Below are positions 10,441 through 18,673 of a stretch of DNA of 64,000 bases, piece by piece. The DNA is taken from positions 32,572-96,571 of the forward strand of contig JAFEDX010000193.1 in the NCBI GenBank assembly GCA_018241365.1, written 5' to 3'. Source of the DNA: Pseudomonadota bacterium. GTDB lineage: Bacteria > Pseudomonadota > Gammaproteobacteria > Xanthomonadales > Rhodanobacteraceae. Made by a program: the position numbers and the translations under genes. Position 1 is the first letter of the stretch, and each line of letters begins with the position of its first letter. The notes beneath the pieces are model-generated. The model ran no database searches and had not been told where the DNA came from. It saw nothing but the letters and a program-made list of their open reading frames with translations.

Positions 10441-11406
10441 ATGACTCAAACCGTCGCGGTGCTGATGGATCCCATCGGCGCCATCCACCCGGAAAAGGAC
10501 ACCACCCTCGCCCTGCTGCTGGAAGCAACAAGGCGCGGTCATGCATTGCGTTACATGCTGCAGGGCGATCTGGCCGTACGCGACGGGGTGGCATGGGCGC
10601 GGCTGGCGCCGCTGGAAGTGCGCGACGACACCCGCGACTGGTTCACCCTCGGCGAAGCGCGCTGGCAACCGCTCGCGGACGGGATCGACCTCGTGCTGGA
10701 ACGCAAGGATCCGCCGTTCGACAACCAGTTCCTGTACGACACGCTGGTATTGGATCTCGCCGCCCGCGCCGGCGTGCGCGTGGTCAACAACCCGCAGGCG
10801 CTGCGCGACTTCAACGAGAAACTGGCAGCGCAGTGGTTTCCCCAATGCTGCGCGCCGGCGATCGTGGCGCGCGAACGCGGCGAACTGCGCCGCTTCGCAC
10901 GCCAGCACGGCGAAGTGGTATTGAAGCCGCTGGACGGCATGGGGGGACGCGGCATCTTCCGTTCGCGCGGCGATGATCCCAACCTCAACTCGATCCTGGA
11001 AACGCTGGCCGGCGACGACCACCGCTTCGTGATGGCACAGAAGTTCATCCCGGAAATCAGCCAGGGAGACAAACGCATCCTGGTGGTCGATGGCGAGCCC
11101 GTGCCCTATGCGCTGGCGCGCATCCCGCAGGGCACGGATTTCCGCGGCAATCTCGCGGCCGGCGGGCGCGGCGTCGGCCAGCCCTTGTCCGAGCGCGATC
11201 ACTGGATCGCGCGCGAGGTGGGTCCGGAGCTGAAGCGTCGCGGCATCGTGCTCGCCGGACTCGACGTCATCGGCGATTACCTCACCGAGGTCAACGTCAC
11301 CTCGCCCACCTGCGCGCGTGAACTCGACGCGCAATTCGGACTCAATATCGCCGGGCTGGTGTTCGATGCGATCGACGCCACCGCGCCCCGGAGCGCGGCC
11401 ACGTGA
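10441..11406 (+). CDS. gshB: Glutathione synthetase
   Basis: An ATP-grasp ligase of 321 residues that joins gamma-glutamylcysteine and glycine to make glutathione in the cytosol. Family marks include DPIGAIHPEKDTT at the N-terminus, KDPPFDNQFLYDT, the glycine-rich loop KPLDGMGGRGIFR near residue 160, and the C-terminal substrate and metal site DVIGDYLTEVNVTSPT. The length is normal. It starts a rightward run in which the next gene overlaps it (GTGA). The order gshB next to divergent pilG, with tonB, yqgE and ruvX behind it, matches the Pseudomonas aeruginosa locus as I remember it. Confidence 0.95.
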   Translation: MTQTVAVLMDPIGAIHPEKDTTLALLLEATRRGHALRYMLQGDLAVRDGVAWARLAPLEVRDDTRDWFTLGEARWQPLADGIDLVLERKDPPFDNQFLYDTLVLDLAARAGVRVVNNPQALRDFNEKLAAQWFPQCCAPAIVARERGELRRFARQHGEVVLKPLDGMGGRGIFRSRGDDPNLNSILETLAGDDHRFVMAQKFIPEISQGDKRILVVDGEPVPYALARIPQGTDFRGNLAAGGRGVGQPLSERDHWIAREVGPELKRRGIVLAGLDVIGDYLTEVNVTSPTCARELDAQFGLNIAGLVFDAIDATAPRSAAT

Positions 11407-12308
11407 ACGCTGCGGTGGCACCCGTGCACCACGTCACCCACGCCGACCGCATCGGCGTCGCGCTGCTGTTCTCGCTGATGCTGCACGCCATCGTGATCCT
11501 CGGCATCGGCTTCCACTTCGCCAAGCCAGCGCCCAGCCTGCCGACGCTGGACGTCACCCTCATCAACACCTCCAACGCGGAGACGCCGCACAAGGCTGAT
11601 TTCCTCGCACAGGCCAACAACGCCGGCGGCGGCAACAGCGACAAGGCGCACCGGCCGGGCGAGCCCTTCTCGGGCCCGCTGCCGGTCACCGAGGCCGGTA
11701 TCGCACCGAAGCCCTTGATGCCGGCCGCGCCCGCGCAGCAGACCGAAAGTGGCCCGCACATCCTTGCCACCACCGGCCATGCGGCGACCCGGATTCCCAA
11801 CCAACGCGACACCCGCGAAGAACCGGCTCCGGACCAGCGCGTGGCATCCATTCCGGTGCCGCAACGGCTCGAAATGGCGCGACTGGCCCAGGAAGTCCGG
11901 CAGGAACAGGAAGCCTATGCGCGCCGTCCGCGCCGCAAGTACATTTCCGCCAACACCAAAATTGTCGCGTACGCGGCTTATCAGGTCGCGTGGGTGCACC
12001 GGATCGAACGGATCGGGAATCTCAACTATCCCGATGCCGCACGCCTGCGCGGCTTGCACGGCGACCTGATCCTGACGGTGGTCATTGGCGCCGACGGTCG
12101 CGTGCGCGAAGCGCACGTCGACCGCAGTTCCGGCTACCGTGTGCTCGATGACGCGGCGGTCCGCATCGTGCACCTGGCGGCACCGTTCCCGCCCATCCCG
12201 CGCGAGCAGGATGCCGACGGCCGTCATATCACCGAACTCGCAATCACACGCACTTGGCAGTTCCTGCCGGGCAACCATCTCGAAACGCGTGGCATTGATT
12301 CACAGTGA
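11403..12308 (+). CDS. TonB-family energy transducer protein (TonB3-like, pilus-locus type)
   Basis: A 301-residue inner-membrane protein with one N-terminal helix (IGVALLFSLMLHAIVILGIGF, about residues 20-42). A variable Pro/Ala-rich periplasmic stretch follows, then a C-terminal TonB domain (NYPDAARLRGLHGDLILTVV, VDRSSGYRVLDDAAVRIV, ITRTWQF). GTG start at 11403 overlaps the gshB stop. In P. aeruginosa the tonB gene at the same place beside gshB and pilG (tonB3) is needed for twitching motility, so a link to pilus assembly rather than iron uptake is likely. No exbB or exbD is nearby. Confidence 0.85.
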   Translation: MNAAVAPVHHVTHADRIGVALLFSLMLHAIVILGIGFHFAKPAPSLPTLDVTLINTSNAETPHKADFLAQANNAGGGNSDKAHRPGEPFSGPLPVTEAGIAPKPLMPAAPAQQTESGPHILATTGHAATRIPNQRDTREEPAPDQRVASIPVPQRLEMARLAQEVRQEQEAYARRPRRKYISANTKIVAYAAYQVAWVHRIERIGNLNYPDAARLRGLHGDLILTVVIGADGRVREAHVDRSSGYRVLDDAAVRIVHLAAPFPPIPREQDADGRHITELAITRTWQFLPGNHLETRGIDSQ

Positions 12309-12337
12309 ACCGAGGCACCGCGGCGTACAATTCCCAT

Positions 12338-13027
12338 ATGGTCAAGTCATCCGACAAAACGCCCAGCAAGCGCAGGCCCCCAGGTGTCGCGAGCAAACGA
12401 CCCGGACGCCGCAAGGCCGTGGCATCACGCGATCCGTCCAATCCGGGCACACCCAGTCCTGCCGCCAGCGCCCACTCACTCACGGGTTACTTCCTGATCG
12501 CGATGCCGGGCATGGGCGACCCCAACTTCGCGCGTGGCATCACTTTCATCTGTCAGCACAGCGAAGATGGCGCGATGGGCCTGGTGGTCAACCGCCTGTC
12601 CGATTTCAAGCTCGGTGACGTACTGCGGCAGATGCACATGCCTTGCGAGCGCGTGGAAGTCGCCGACGCGCCGGTGCTGGTGGGCGGTCCGGTGCAACCC
12701 GAACGCGGTTTCGTGCTGCACACATCCGGCGAACGCGAATGGGATTCGAGCTATCGCGTCAACGACATGCTTACCGTCACCACCTCGCGGGACATTCTCG
12801 CCGCGATGGCGGACGGCCACGGCCCTGAACACGCGCTGGTGACGCTCGGCTACGCCGGCTGGGGCGCCGGCCAGCTCGAGCAGGAGTTGCGCGAAAACGC
12901 GTGGCTGACCGTGCAGGCCGACGACCGCATCCTGTTCGACACTGCGCTGGACGAGCGCTGGGGCGCGGCGGTGGCGCTGGTCGGGATCAATCCCGCAAAC
13001 CTGACGTCGTATTCGGGCAGGGCGTGA
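12338..13027 (+). CDS. yqgE: YqgE/AlgH family protein (UPF0301)
   Basis: A 229-residue member of a widespread family of unclear biochemical role, often encoded with ruvX. The conserved core starts with GYFLIAMPGMGDPNFARGI and contains MGLVVNR, VGGPVQPERGFVLH and LGYAGWGAGQLEQEL. About 45 basic, Pro/Ser-rich residues precede the core, so the protein is longer than the usual 185-190. ATG at 12338 is chosen; a GTG at 12305 would overlap the tonB stop as GTGA, like the other junctions in this operon, and is a real alternative. The stop overlaps the ruvX GTG. Confidence 0.88.
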   Translation: MVKSSDKTPSKRRPPGVASKRPGRRKAVASRDPSNPGTPSPAASAHSLTGYFLIAMPGMGDPNFARGITFICQHSEDGAMGLVVNRLSDFKLGDVLRQMHMPCERVEVADAPVLVGGPVQPERGFVLHTSGEREWDSSYRVNDMLTVTTSRDILAAMADGHGPEHALVTLGYAGWGAGQLEQELRENAWLTVQADDRILFDTALDERWGAAVALVGINPANLTSYSGRA

Positions 13028-13446
13028 GCTGCGTCCTTGGATTCGACTACGGCGCACGCCGCATCGGTGTTGCCAGCGGCAATCGCATCAGCCAATCCGC
13101 GCGGCCTTTGCCGGTGCTGAGGGTGCACGCCGGTGAGCCGGACTGGACGCGTGTCGATGCATTGCTTGCAGAATGGCAGCCCGAGGCCCTCATCGTCGGC
13201 TTGCCCCTGACGTTGGACGGCGGTGAACAGAAGATCACGCGCAGCGCACGCGCTTTCGCCGACGCATTGACGCAACGCAGTGGGCTTCCGGTGCATCTGG
13301 CCGACGAACGCCACACCTCGCAGGAAGCTGCTCGCCGCTTCGCGTCGCAACGCGCAGCCGGCGCCGCGCGCCGCCGTGACGCCGCCAACCTCGATTCGCT
13401 GGCCGCCGCCGTTATCCTTGAGAGCTGGCTGACCCAGACGCACTGA
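13024..13446 (+). CDS. ruvX: RuvX/YqgF family Holliday-junction resolvase-like protein
   Basis: A 140-residue RNase H-fold protein, implicated in pre-16S rRNA maturation and in junction resolution. Motifs seen: VLGFDYGARRIGVA with the first catalytic Asp, ALIVGLPLTLDG, LADERHTSQEA with acidic Asp-Glu, and the last acidic residue in RRDAANLDSLAAAVIL. The GTG at 13024 overlaps the yqgE stop (GTGA), giving translational coupling. The open frame continues upstream, but that part lies inside yqgE. Confidence 0.92.
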   Translation: MSCVLGFDYGARRIGVASGNRISQSARPLPVLRVHAGEPDWTRVDALLAEWQPEALIVGLPLTLDGGEQKITRSARAFADALTQRSGLPVHLADERHTSQEAARRFASQRAAGAARRRDAANLDSLAAAVILESWLTQTH

Positions 13447-13450
13447 CTCC

Positions 13451-14362
13451 ATGCGCCACCTGCTGACCCTCGAAGATCTCGACCGCACCACCATCACCCG
13501 CCTGCTCGATCGCGCCGAGCACTATCGCCATGACGGCGCGCCGCGCGGGCTGCTGTCCGGACGCACCGTGCTCACGCTGTTTTTCGAACCTTCGACGCGC
13601 ACCCGAACCTCGTTCGTGCTGGCAGCCAAGCGTCTGGGTGCCGACAACGTGAATTTCGACCTCTCGCATTCGTCCACCGTGAAGGGAGAGAGCCTGCTCG
13701 ACACCCTGCACACGCTGGAAGCCATGCAGCTCGACGCACTGGTCGTGCGCCACAACGAAAACGGCATGCCGAAATACCTCGCCGACCACGCCAACACCGG
13801 CGTCGCGATCGTCAACGCAGGCGACGGCACCCACGCGCACCCGACGCAAGGGCTGCTGGATGCGCTGACGATCCGCCAACGCCGACCCGATTTCGAAAAT
13901 CTGCGCGTGACCATCTGCGGCGACATCCGCCACTCGCGGGTGGCGCGCTCGGATGCGCAGGCGCTGCACACACTCGGCGTGCGCGACATCCGCTTGTGCG
14001 CGCCGCGCGCGATGCTGCCGGAAACCCTGCACGAACTCCCGGGCTGCGCCACCAGCGAGGATTTCGATACCGCACTCGAAGGCGCGGACGTCGTCGTGAT
14101 GTTGCGCATCCAGAAGGAACGCATGGCCGACGCGCAGCTGCCCGATGCCACCGACTATCACGCGCATTACGGGCTGGATGCACGCCGCCTCGCACGCGCC
14201 GCGAAGGATTGCCAGGTGCTGCATCCGGGCCCGATCAACCGCGGCATCGAGATCGCACCCGAGGTCGCCGACGGCCCACAGTCGCGCATCCTCGACCAGG
14301 TCGCCAACGGTGTCGTGACACGCATGGCGGTGCTGGCGGAACTGCTGACTCAGCCAGCATGA
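13451..14362 (+). CDS. pyrB: Aspartate carbamoyltransferase catalytic subunit
   Basis: A 303-residue cytosolic enzyme that makes carbamoyl aspartate in pyrimidine synthesis. The carbamoyl-phosphate loop FFEPSTRTRTSF is near residue 45, the SSTVKGES loop near 75, HPTQGLLDALTI near 130, CGDIRHSRVARS near 160 and HPGPINRG near 258. It follows ruvX by 4 bases. No pyrR or pyrC-like gene accompanies it here, unlike the Pseudomonas pyrR-pyrB-pyrC' layout. No attenuator-like hairpin is visible in the 4-base gap, so it depends on transcription from upstream. Confidence 0.95.
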   Translation: MRHLLTLEDLDRTTITRLLDRAEHYRHDGAPRGLLSGRTVLTLFFEPSTRTRTSFVLAAKRLGADNVNFDLSHSSTVKGESLLDTLHTLEAMQLDALVVRHNENGMPKYLADHANTGVAIVNAGDGTHAHPTQGLLDALTIRQRRPDFENLRVTICGDIRHSRVARSDAQALHTLGVRDIRLCAPRAMLPETLHELPGCATSEDFDTALEGADVVVMLRIQKERMADAQLPDATDYHAHYGLDARRLARAAKDCQVLHPGPINRGIEIAPEVADGPQSRILDQVANGVVTRMAVLAELLTQPA

Positions 14363-14388
14363 TCGTGGGCCTGCCCCGGGAGAAAACC

Positions 14389-16071
14389 ATGCGTCCGAAC
14401 CTTCGCCACGCAACCGTGGTGGCTGCCTGCCTCGCCACCCTCGTGCTCGCCGGCTGCGGCAAGCACGTCGCTCCCGATGCGCCGATCACGTTCGCGCCGG
14501 CCGATACACCGTACGTGTTCGCCAACTTCAAGGGCCGGCCGGTGGATATTGCCGCGGCATGGAGCCCGACCGGCGACAGTGCGGCCGCCGTGGACATCCA
14601 GCAGCTCGGCACGCTGGCCAAGCTGATGGGCGACCGGAATCCCACGGTGGCCAAGGTGTTGGAAGCCACGCAGGCCGAGCTGGCCAACGTGCACTCGGCC
14701 AAGGAGTTGGAACAGACGCTCGGGTATTCGCAGTCCGCGCTGATCGCGATCTACGGCATCGGCGACGTGCCGGTCGCACGCATGGAACTCGCATCGCCCG
14801 ACGCATTCGAGGCATTCTTGGCACGTGTGCAAAAACGCGCGGGTGTCAGCGTTCCAACCGTGACCCTCGACAACCAGAGCTATTGGGTGCTCGGCGGCGA
14901 TGATGCGAAGATCCACGTGCTGGTGGCAATCGAAGGCAGGCAACTGGTCGCCACGCTCGCGCCCGCCAGCGCCAGCCCCGCGATGTTGAAGCAACTGCTG
15001 GGGCTGGAAAAACCTGCCAGCAATGCGGCCGACCGCCTGGCGACGATCAACGGCAAGTATGGTTACGGCGATTACGGTTCGGGTTACCTCGACCTGCCCA
15101 AGCTGTTCGCCAACCTGTACGACGGCAAGGACGCAGTCACCCAGGAATTCGCCAGGGATCTCGACGGCGCGACGCTGGCCAATCCGGCCTGCGCCAGCGA
15201 ATTCGCATCGCTTGCCAACCAGATGCCGCTGGCCAGCACGGGCATCCAGACGTACTCCGCGACGACGATGCGCAGCAGTCTCGACCTGCAGTTGTCGCCG
15301 ACGCTGCTCGGCGCGCTGACCGCGCTCAAGCAGCCGGTACCCGGCATGGGCGGGACTTCCGGCGATTCGATGTTCGACATGGTGCTGGCACTGCCGGTGC
15401 AGAAATGGCAGGCCTTCATCGAAGGGCGTGCCAAGGCCGCGGCCCAGAAGACCTACCAGTGCCCGGCATTGCAATCGCTCAACGACTTCGCCAAGACCGC
15501 CGTCAATCCACCGGTGCAGCTACCGCCCGAAGCAGCTTCGCTGCTGGGTTTTCGCGTGATGCTGGACAAGTGGGAAGCCGGCCCGCAGGTCGCCGCGCGC
15601 GTGCTGGTCGCAAGCTCCAACCCAGCGGCACTGGCGCAGCAGGTCCAGCAAACCCTGCCGCAGTTTGCCTTGAAGACCATCAGCACCGACGGCAAGCCGG
15701 TAGCCTTCGACCTGCCGCCCAAGCTGCAGGCGATGCTGGGCGGCGGCAACCAGGGCTGGATCGCGGCCAACGACAAGGCGCTCGTCGCGGGCTTCGGCGA
15801 CAGCGAGGAGGCGAAGCTGACCGACGCGCTGCAAGCCCCTGCCGGCAACGGCGACGTGTTGCTGCGCGTACACCTGGACGGCAAGCTGTACGGCATCCTC
15901 GGCAGCTGGATCGGGCGCTTCGCCGCCATGGGGCCAGCCGAAAACCAGGCACGCTCGCAGCACATGGTCACGCTGCTCCAGCAGATGAGCAAGATCATCG
16001 CGTCTGTCGACGTCGACGCGAAGCTGGACGGCCAAGGCCTGCACGTCGAAGGCGAAGTCAAACACCGCTGA
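14389..16071 (+). CDS. Predicted lipoprotein of unknown function (560 residues)
   Basis: Not recognised beyond a lipoprotein. It starts with a type II signal peptide: MRPNLRHATVVAACLATLVL followed by the lipobox Leu-Ala-Gly-Cys near residue 22. The mature part is rich in Ala, Gln and Lys, with repeated helix-like segments and no membrane helix, so it should sit in a membrane as a periplasmic lipoprotein. ATG at 14389 has a GGGAGA ribosome-binding site. The upstream ATG at 14359 overlaps the pyrB stop and lacks one. It is the last gene of the gshB-pyrB run and faces pilU. Scattered Phe/Tyr/Trp blocks (NQSYWVLGGDDAKIHVLV) resemble DUF3352-type proteins only loosely. Confidence 0.8.
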   Translation: MRPNLRHATVVAACLATLVLAGCGKHVAPDAPITFAPADTPYVFANFKGRPVDIAAAWSPTGDSAAAVDIQQLGTLAKLMGDRNPTVAKVLEATQAELANVHSAKELEQTLGYSQSALIAIYGIGDVPVARMELASPDAFEAFLARVQKRAGVSVPTVTLDNQSYWVLGGDDAKIHVLVAIEGRQLVATLAPASASPAMLKQLLGLEKPASNAADRLATINGKYGYGDYGSGYLDLPKLFANLYDGKDAVTQEFARDLDGATLANPACASEFASLANQMPLASTGIQTYSATTMRSSLDLQLSPTLLGALTALKQPVPGMGGTSGDSMFDMVLALPVQKWQAFIEGRAKAAAQKTYQCPALQSLNDFAKTAVNPPVQLPPEAASLLGFRVMLDKWEAGPQVAARVLVASSNPAALAQQVQQTLPQFALKTISTDGKPVAFDLPPKLQAMLGGGNQGWIAANDKALVAGFGDSEEAKLTDALQAPAGNGDVLLRVHLDGKLYGILGSWIGRFAAMGPAENQARSQHMVTLLQQMSKIIASVDVDAKLDGQGLHVEGEVKHR

Positions 16072-16091
16072 AACAAGCGCCGCAACAAAAA

Positions 16092-16110
16092 CCCCGGCGA
16101 CGCGCCGGGG
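16092..16110 (-). terminator. Rho-independent terminator of the pilU transcript
   Basis: A perfect 8-bp stem (CCCCGGCG / CGCCGGGG) with a 3-base loop lies 26 bases after the pilU stop. Read on the minus strand it is followed by TTTTTGTT. On the plus strand the 3' side is CTTC, so it fits the leftward transcript better, though the stem could also slow the rightward transcript that ends at 16071. Confidence 0.8.
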
Positions 16111-16136
16111 CTTCAGTGGTGGAACCCGCTTCGCCG

Positions 16137-17285
16137 TCAGAGCCGGTGACCGTTCTCGCGTGATTCCACCAGCTCCACGTCGCCCAGGCCCTGCGACAGG
16201 GAGTGCGCGTCGCCGCCCTGCGCCAGCTTGATCGCGAGCCGCACCTCGTTGGCCGAATCGGCGTAACGCAGCGCATCCTCGTAGCTGATGTGGCCGGCGT
16301 GGTAGAGCTCGACCAGGTTCTGGTCGAAGGTGCACATGCCGAGGTTGGTGGATTGCTTCATCACGTCCTTGATCTTGTGGATCTCGCCCTTGCGGATGTA
16401 GTCCTGGATCAACGGCGTGCCCAGCAACACCTCCATGGCGACCCACCGGCCCTTGCCATCCGGGGTCGGGATCAACTGCTGCGCGACGATGCCCTTGAGG
16501 TTCAACGACAAATCCATGTACAGCTGGTCGCGCACGTCCTCGGGGAAGAAGTGGATGATGCGTTCCAGCGCCTGGTTGGCGTTGTTGGCGTGCAGGGTGC
16601 ACAGCACCAGGTGGCCCGTTTCGGAGAAGTGGATCGCGTACTCCATGGTCTCGCGCGTGCGCACCTCGCCGATCATGATGACGTCCGGGGCCTGGCGCAG
16701 GGTGTTCTTCAGTGCGTTTTCCCAGCTGTCGGTGTCGATGCCGAGCTCGCGCTGGGTGATGATGCAACCCTCGTGCTTGTGCACGTATTCGATCGGATCC
16801 TCGACCGTGATGATGTGGCCGGTCGAGTTCTGGTTGCGGTAGCCGATCATCGCCGCCAGTGAGGTGGATTTGCCCGAGCCGGTGGCGCCGACGAAGATCA
16901 CGATGCCGCGCTTGGTCATCGCCAGCTGCTTGACGATCGGCAGCAGGTTCAACTCCTCGACAGTCGGGATCTTGGCCTCGATCCGGCGCAACACCATGCC
17001 GACGCAGTTGCGCTGGTAGAAACACGACACGCGGAAACGGCCGACGCCAGCCACGCCGATCGCGAACTGGCATTCGTGGGTTTTCTCGAATTCCTCGCGC
17101 TGCAGCGGGTTCATCACGTTCAGCACCAGGTCGCGTGCTTCCTGCGCCGACAGCGGCTGCTGGGTGATCGGCACGATGCGTCCATTGACCTTGATCGACG
17201 GCGCGACACCGGCCGTGATGAACAGGTCGGATGCCTTCTTGTGCACCATCAGCTTGAGGAAGGAACTGAAATCGACTGTGCTCAT
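16137..17285 (-). CDS. pilU: PilU, type IV pilus retraction ATPase paralogue
   Basis: A 382-residue hexameric secretion-type ATPase at the inner-membrane pilus base, which supports PilT in pilus retraction. Walker A is GATGSGKSTSLAAM near residue 135, the Asp box and Walker B region include ITVEDPIEYVHKHEG and VIMIGEVRTRET, and the His box is HLVLCTLHANNANQALERI. The C-terminus (LAQGGDAHSLSQGLGDVEL) is longer than that of PilT, as expected for PilU. It lies 155 bases after pilT on the same strand; that gap holds a palindromic repeat. Confidence 0.95.
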   Translation of the reverse strand: MSTVDFSSFLKLMVHKKASDLFITAGVAPSIKVNGRIVPITQQPLSAQEARDLVLNVMNPLQREEFEKTHECQFAIGVAGVGRFRVSCFYQRNCVGMVLRRIEAKIPTVEELNLLPIVKQLAMTKRGIVIFVGATGSGKSTSLAAMIGYRNQNSTGHIITVEDPIEYVHKHEGCIITQRELGIDTDSWENALKNTLRQAPDVIMIGEVRTRETMEYAIHFSETGHLVLCTLHANNANQALERIIHFFPEDVRDQLYMDLSLNLKGIVAQQLIPTPDGKGRWVAMEVLLGTPLIQDYIRKGEIHKIKDVMKQSTNLGMCTFDQNLVELYHAGHISYEDALRYADSANEVRLAIKLAQGGDAHSLSQGLGDVELVESRENGHRL

Positions 17286-17325
17286 GGCTCGACTCCCGCG
17301 GACTCGCGATCTTGTTGCTTTGCTC

Positions 17326-17393
17326 AGCCCCCCCTTGAATCAAGGGGGCTGTCGAACCCTCGTTGCACGAGGGTTCGACGGGGGTTGTGGGGG
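17326..17393. repeat. Paired-hairpin intergenic repeat, copy A (between pilT and pilU)
   Basis: Three parts are visible: a palindrome CCCCCTTGA-AT-CAAGGGGG, a perfect 12-bp stem GTCGAACCCTCG / CGAGGGTTCGAC with loop TTGCA, and a tail GGGGGTTGTGGGGGC. The same architecture recurs at 24551 with a different hairpin stem. It lies downstream of pilT and upstream of pilU and could act as RNA structure or as a REP/MITE-type element. Confidence 0.75.
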
Positions 17394-17440
17394 CATGACG
17401 GCGCGAGTACGCGGCGGGATGCCCATCCAATCAATGATGG

Positions 17441-18478
17441 TTATTTAAACGTCTCTTTTACCTTGGCGCGGCTGGCGGCGTCCTGACGCGTGATCAAGCC
17501 ACGCCGGACCAGATCCTGCAGGCATTGGTCCATGGTCTGCATGCCGAACTGCTGGCCGGTCTGGATCGCCGAATACATCTGCGCGACCTTGTCTTCGCGG
17601 ATCAGGTTCCGGATCGCGGGGATGCCGACCATGATTTCCCATGCCGGCACGCGCCCGCCGCCGACCTTCTTCAAAAGGGTTTGCGTGATCACCGCGCGCA
17701 GCGATTCCGACAGCATCGAACGCACCATGGGCTTCTCGCCGGCGGGGAACACGTCGATGATGCGGTCGATGGTCTTGGCTGCCGAGTTGGTATGCAGGGT
17801 CGCGAACACCAAGTGTCCGGTTTCGGCCGCCGTCAGCGCGAGGCGGATGGTCTCGATGTCGCGCATTTCGCCGACCAGGATGTAGTCCGGGTCTTCGCGC
17901 AGCGCCGAACGCAGGGCCTCGTTGAAGCCGTGGGTGTCGCGGTGCACCTCGCGCTGGTTGATCACGCACTTCTGCGCGGTGTGCACGAACTCGATCGGGT
18001 CTTCGATGGAAAGGATGTGCCCGTAGTGGTTCTTGTTGACGTGGTCGACCATTGCCGCCAGCGTGGTGGATTTGCCCGAACCGGTCGGCCCGGTCACCAG
18101 GATCAGTCCCTGCGGCTGGTCGATCAGGTCCTTGAAGATCTTGGGCGTGCCGAGGTCCTCAAGCGTCCATACCTCGGCGGGAATGGTGCGGAATACCGCG
18201 CCCGCGCCGCGGTTCTGGTTGAAGGCGTTGACGCGGAAACGCGCGAGGCCCGGGATCTCGAACGAGAAGTCGACCTCCAGGAATTCCTCGTAATCGCGGC
18301 GCTGCTTGTCCGACATGATGTCGTACACCAGCGCGTGCACCTGCTTGTGCTCAAGCGCCGGCAGGTTGATGCGGCGGATGTCGCCATCCACGCGGATCAT
18401 CGGCGGCAGGCCGGCCGAAAGATGCAGGTCCGAGGCCTTGTTCTTGACCGAAAAGGCCAGCAGTTCCGCGATATCCAT
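17441..18478 (-). CDS. pilT: PilT, type IV pilus retraction ATPase
   Basis: A 345-residue motor that powers pilin disassembly. Marks: Walker A GPTGSGKSTTLAAM, Asp box SIEDPIEFVH, Walker B region ILVGEMRDIETIRLAL, His box TGHLVFATLHTNSAAKTIDRI, and the PilT signature AIRNLIREDK near residue 290. The reading frame opens at 18553, but ATG at 18478 is preceded by a strong GGAGGGGG site 5 bases away and matches the conserved start MDIAELLAFSVKNKASDLH. It is followed on the same strand by pilU. Confidence 0.96.
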   Translation of the reverse strand: MDIAELLAFSVKNKASDLHLSAGLPPMIRVDGDIRRINLPALEHKQVHALVYDIMSDKQRRDYEEFLEVDFSFEIPGLARFRVNAFNQNRGAGAVFRTIPAEVWTLEDLGTPKIFKDLIDQPQGLILVTGPTGSGKSTTLAAMVDHVNKNHYGHILSIEDPIEFVHTAQKCVINQREVHRDTHGFNEALRSALREDPDYILVGEMRDIETIRLALTAAETGHLVFATLHTNSAAKTIDRIIDVFPAGEKPMVRSMLSESLRAVITQTLLKKVGGGRVPAWEIMVGIPAIRNLIREDKVAQMYSAIQTGQQFGMQTMDQCLQDLVRRGLITRQDAASRAKVKETFK

Positions 18479-18673
18479 GTACCCCCTCCGAGAATGTGCC
18501 GCGTCCGCCGCTATCACTGCAATATCCGCGCCAAACACCGCGGCCGCCATCACTGTGCCCTAGCCCGGATCGCCCCGCAAGCCCGGCAGGCCCGGGTCGC
18601 CCGCCCCGCCCGAACGTGCCCGAGTATACGCCGGCGGCGCCCCCGCAAACCGCGACGGAGTCGGCCTTCCCGG

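Noticed and set aside
15520..17430. 636-codon minus-strand frame across pilU and the lipoprotein gene
   Set aside because: It overlaps pilU in another frame and crosses the terminator at 16092-16110; no conserved motif.
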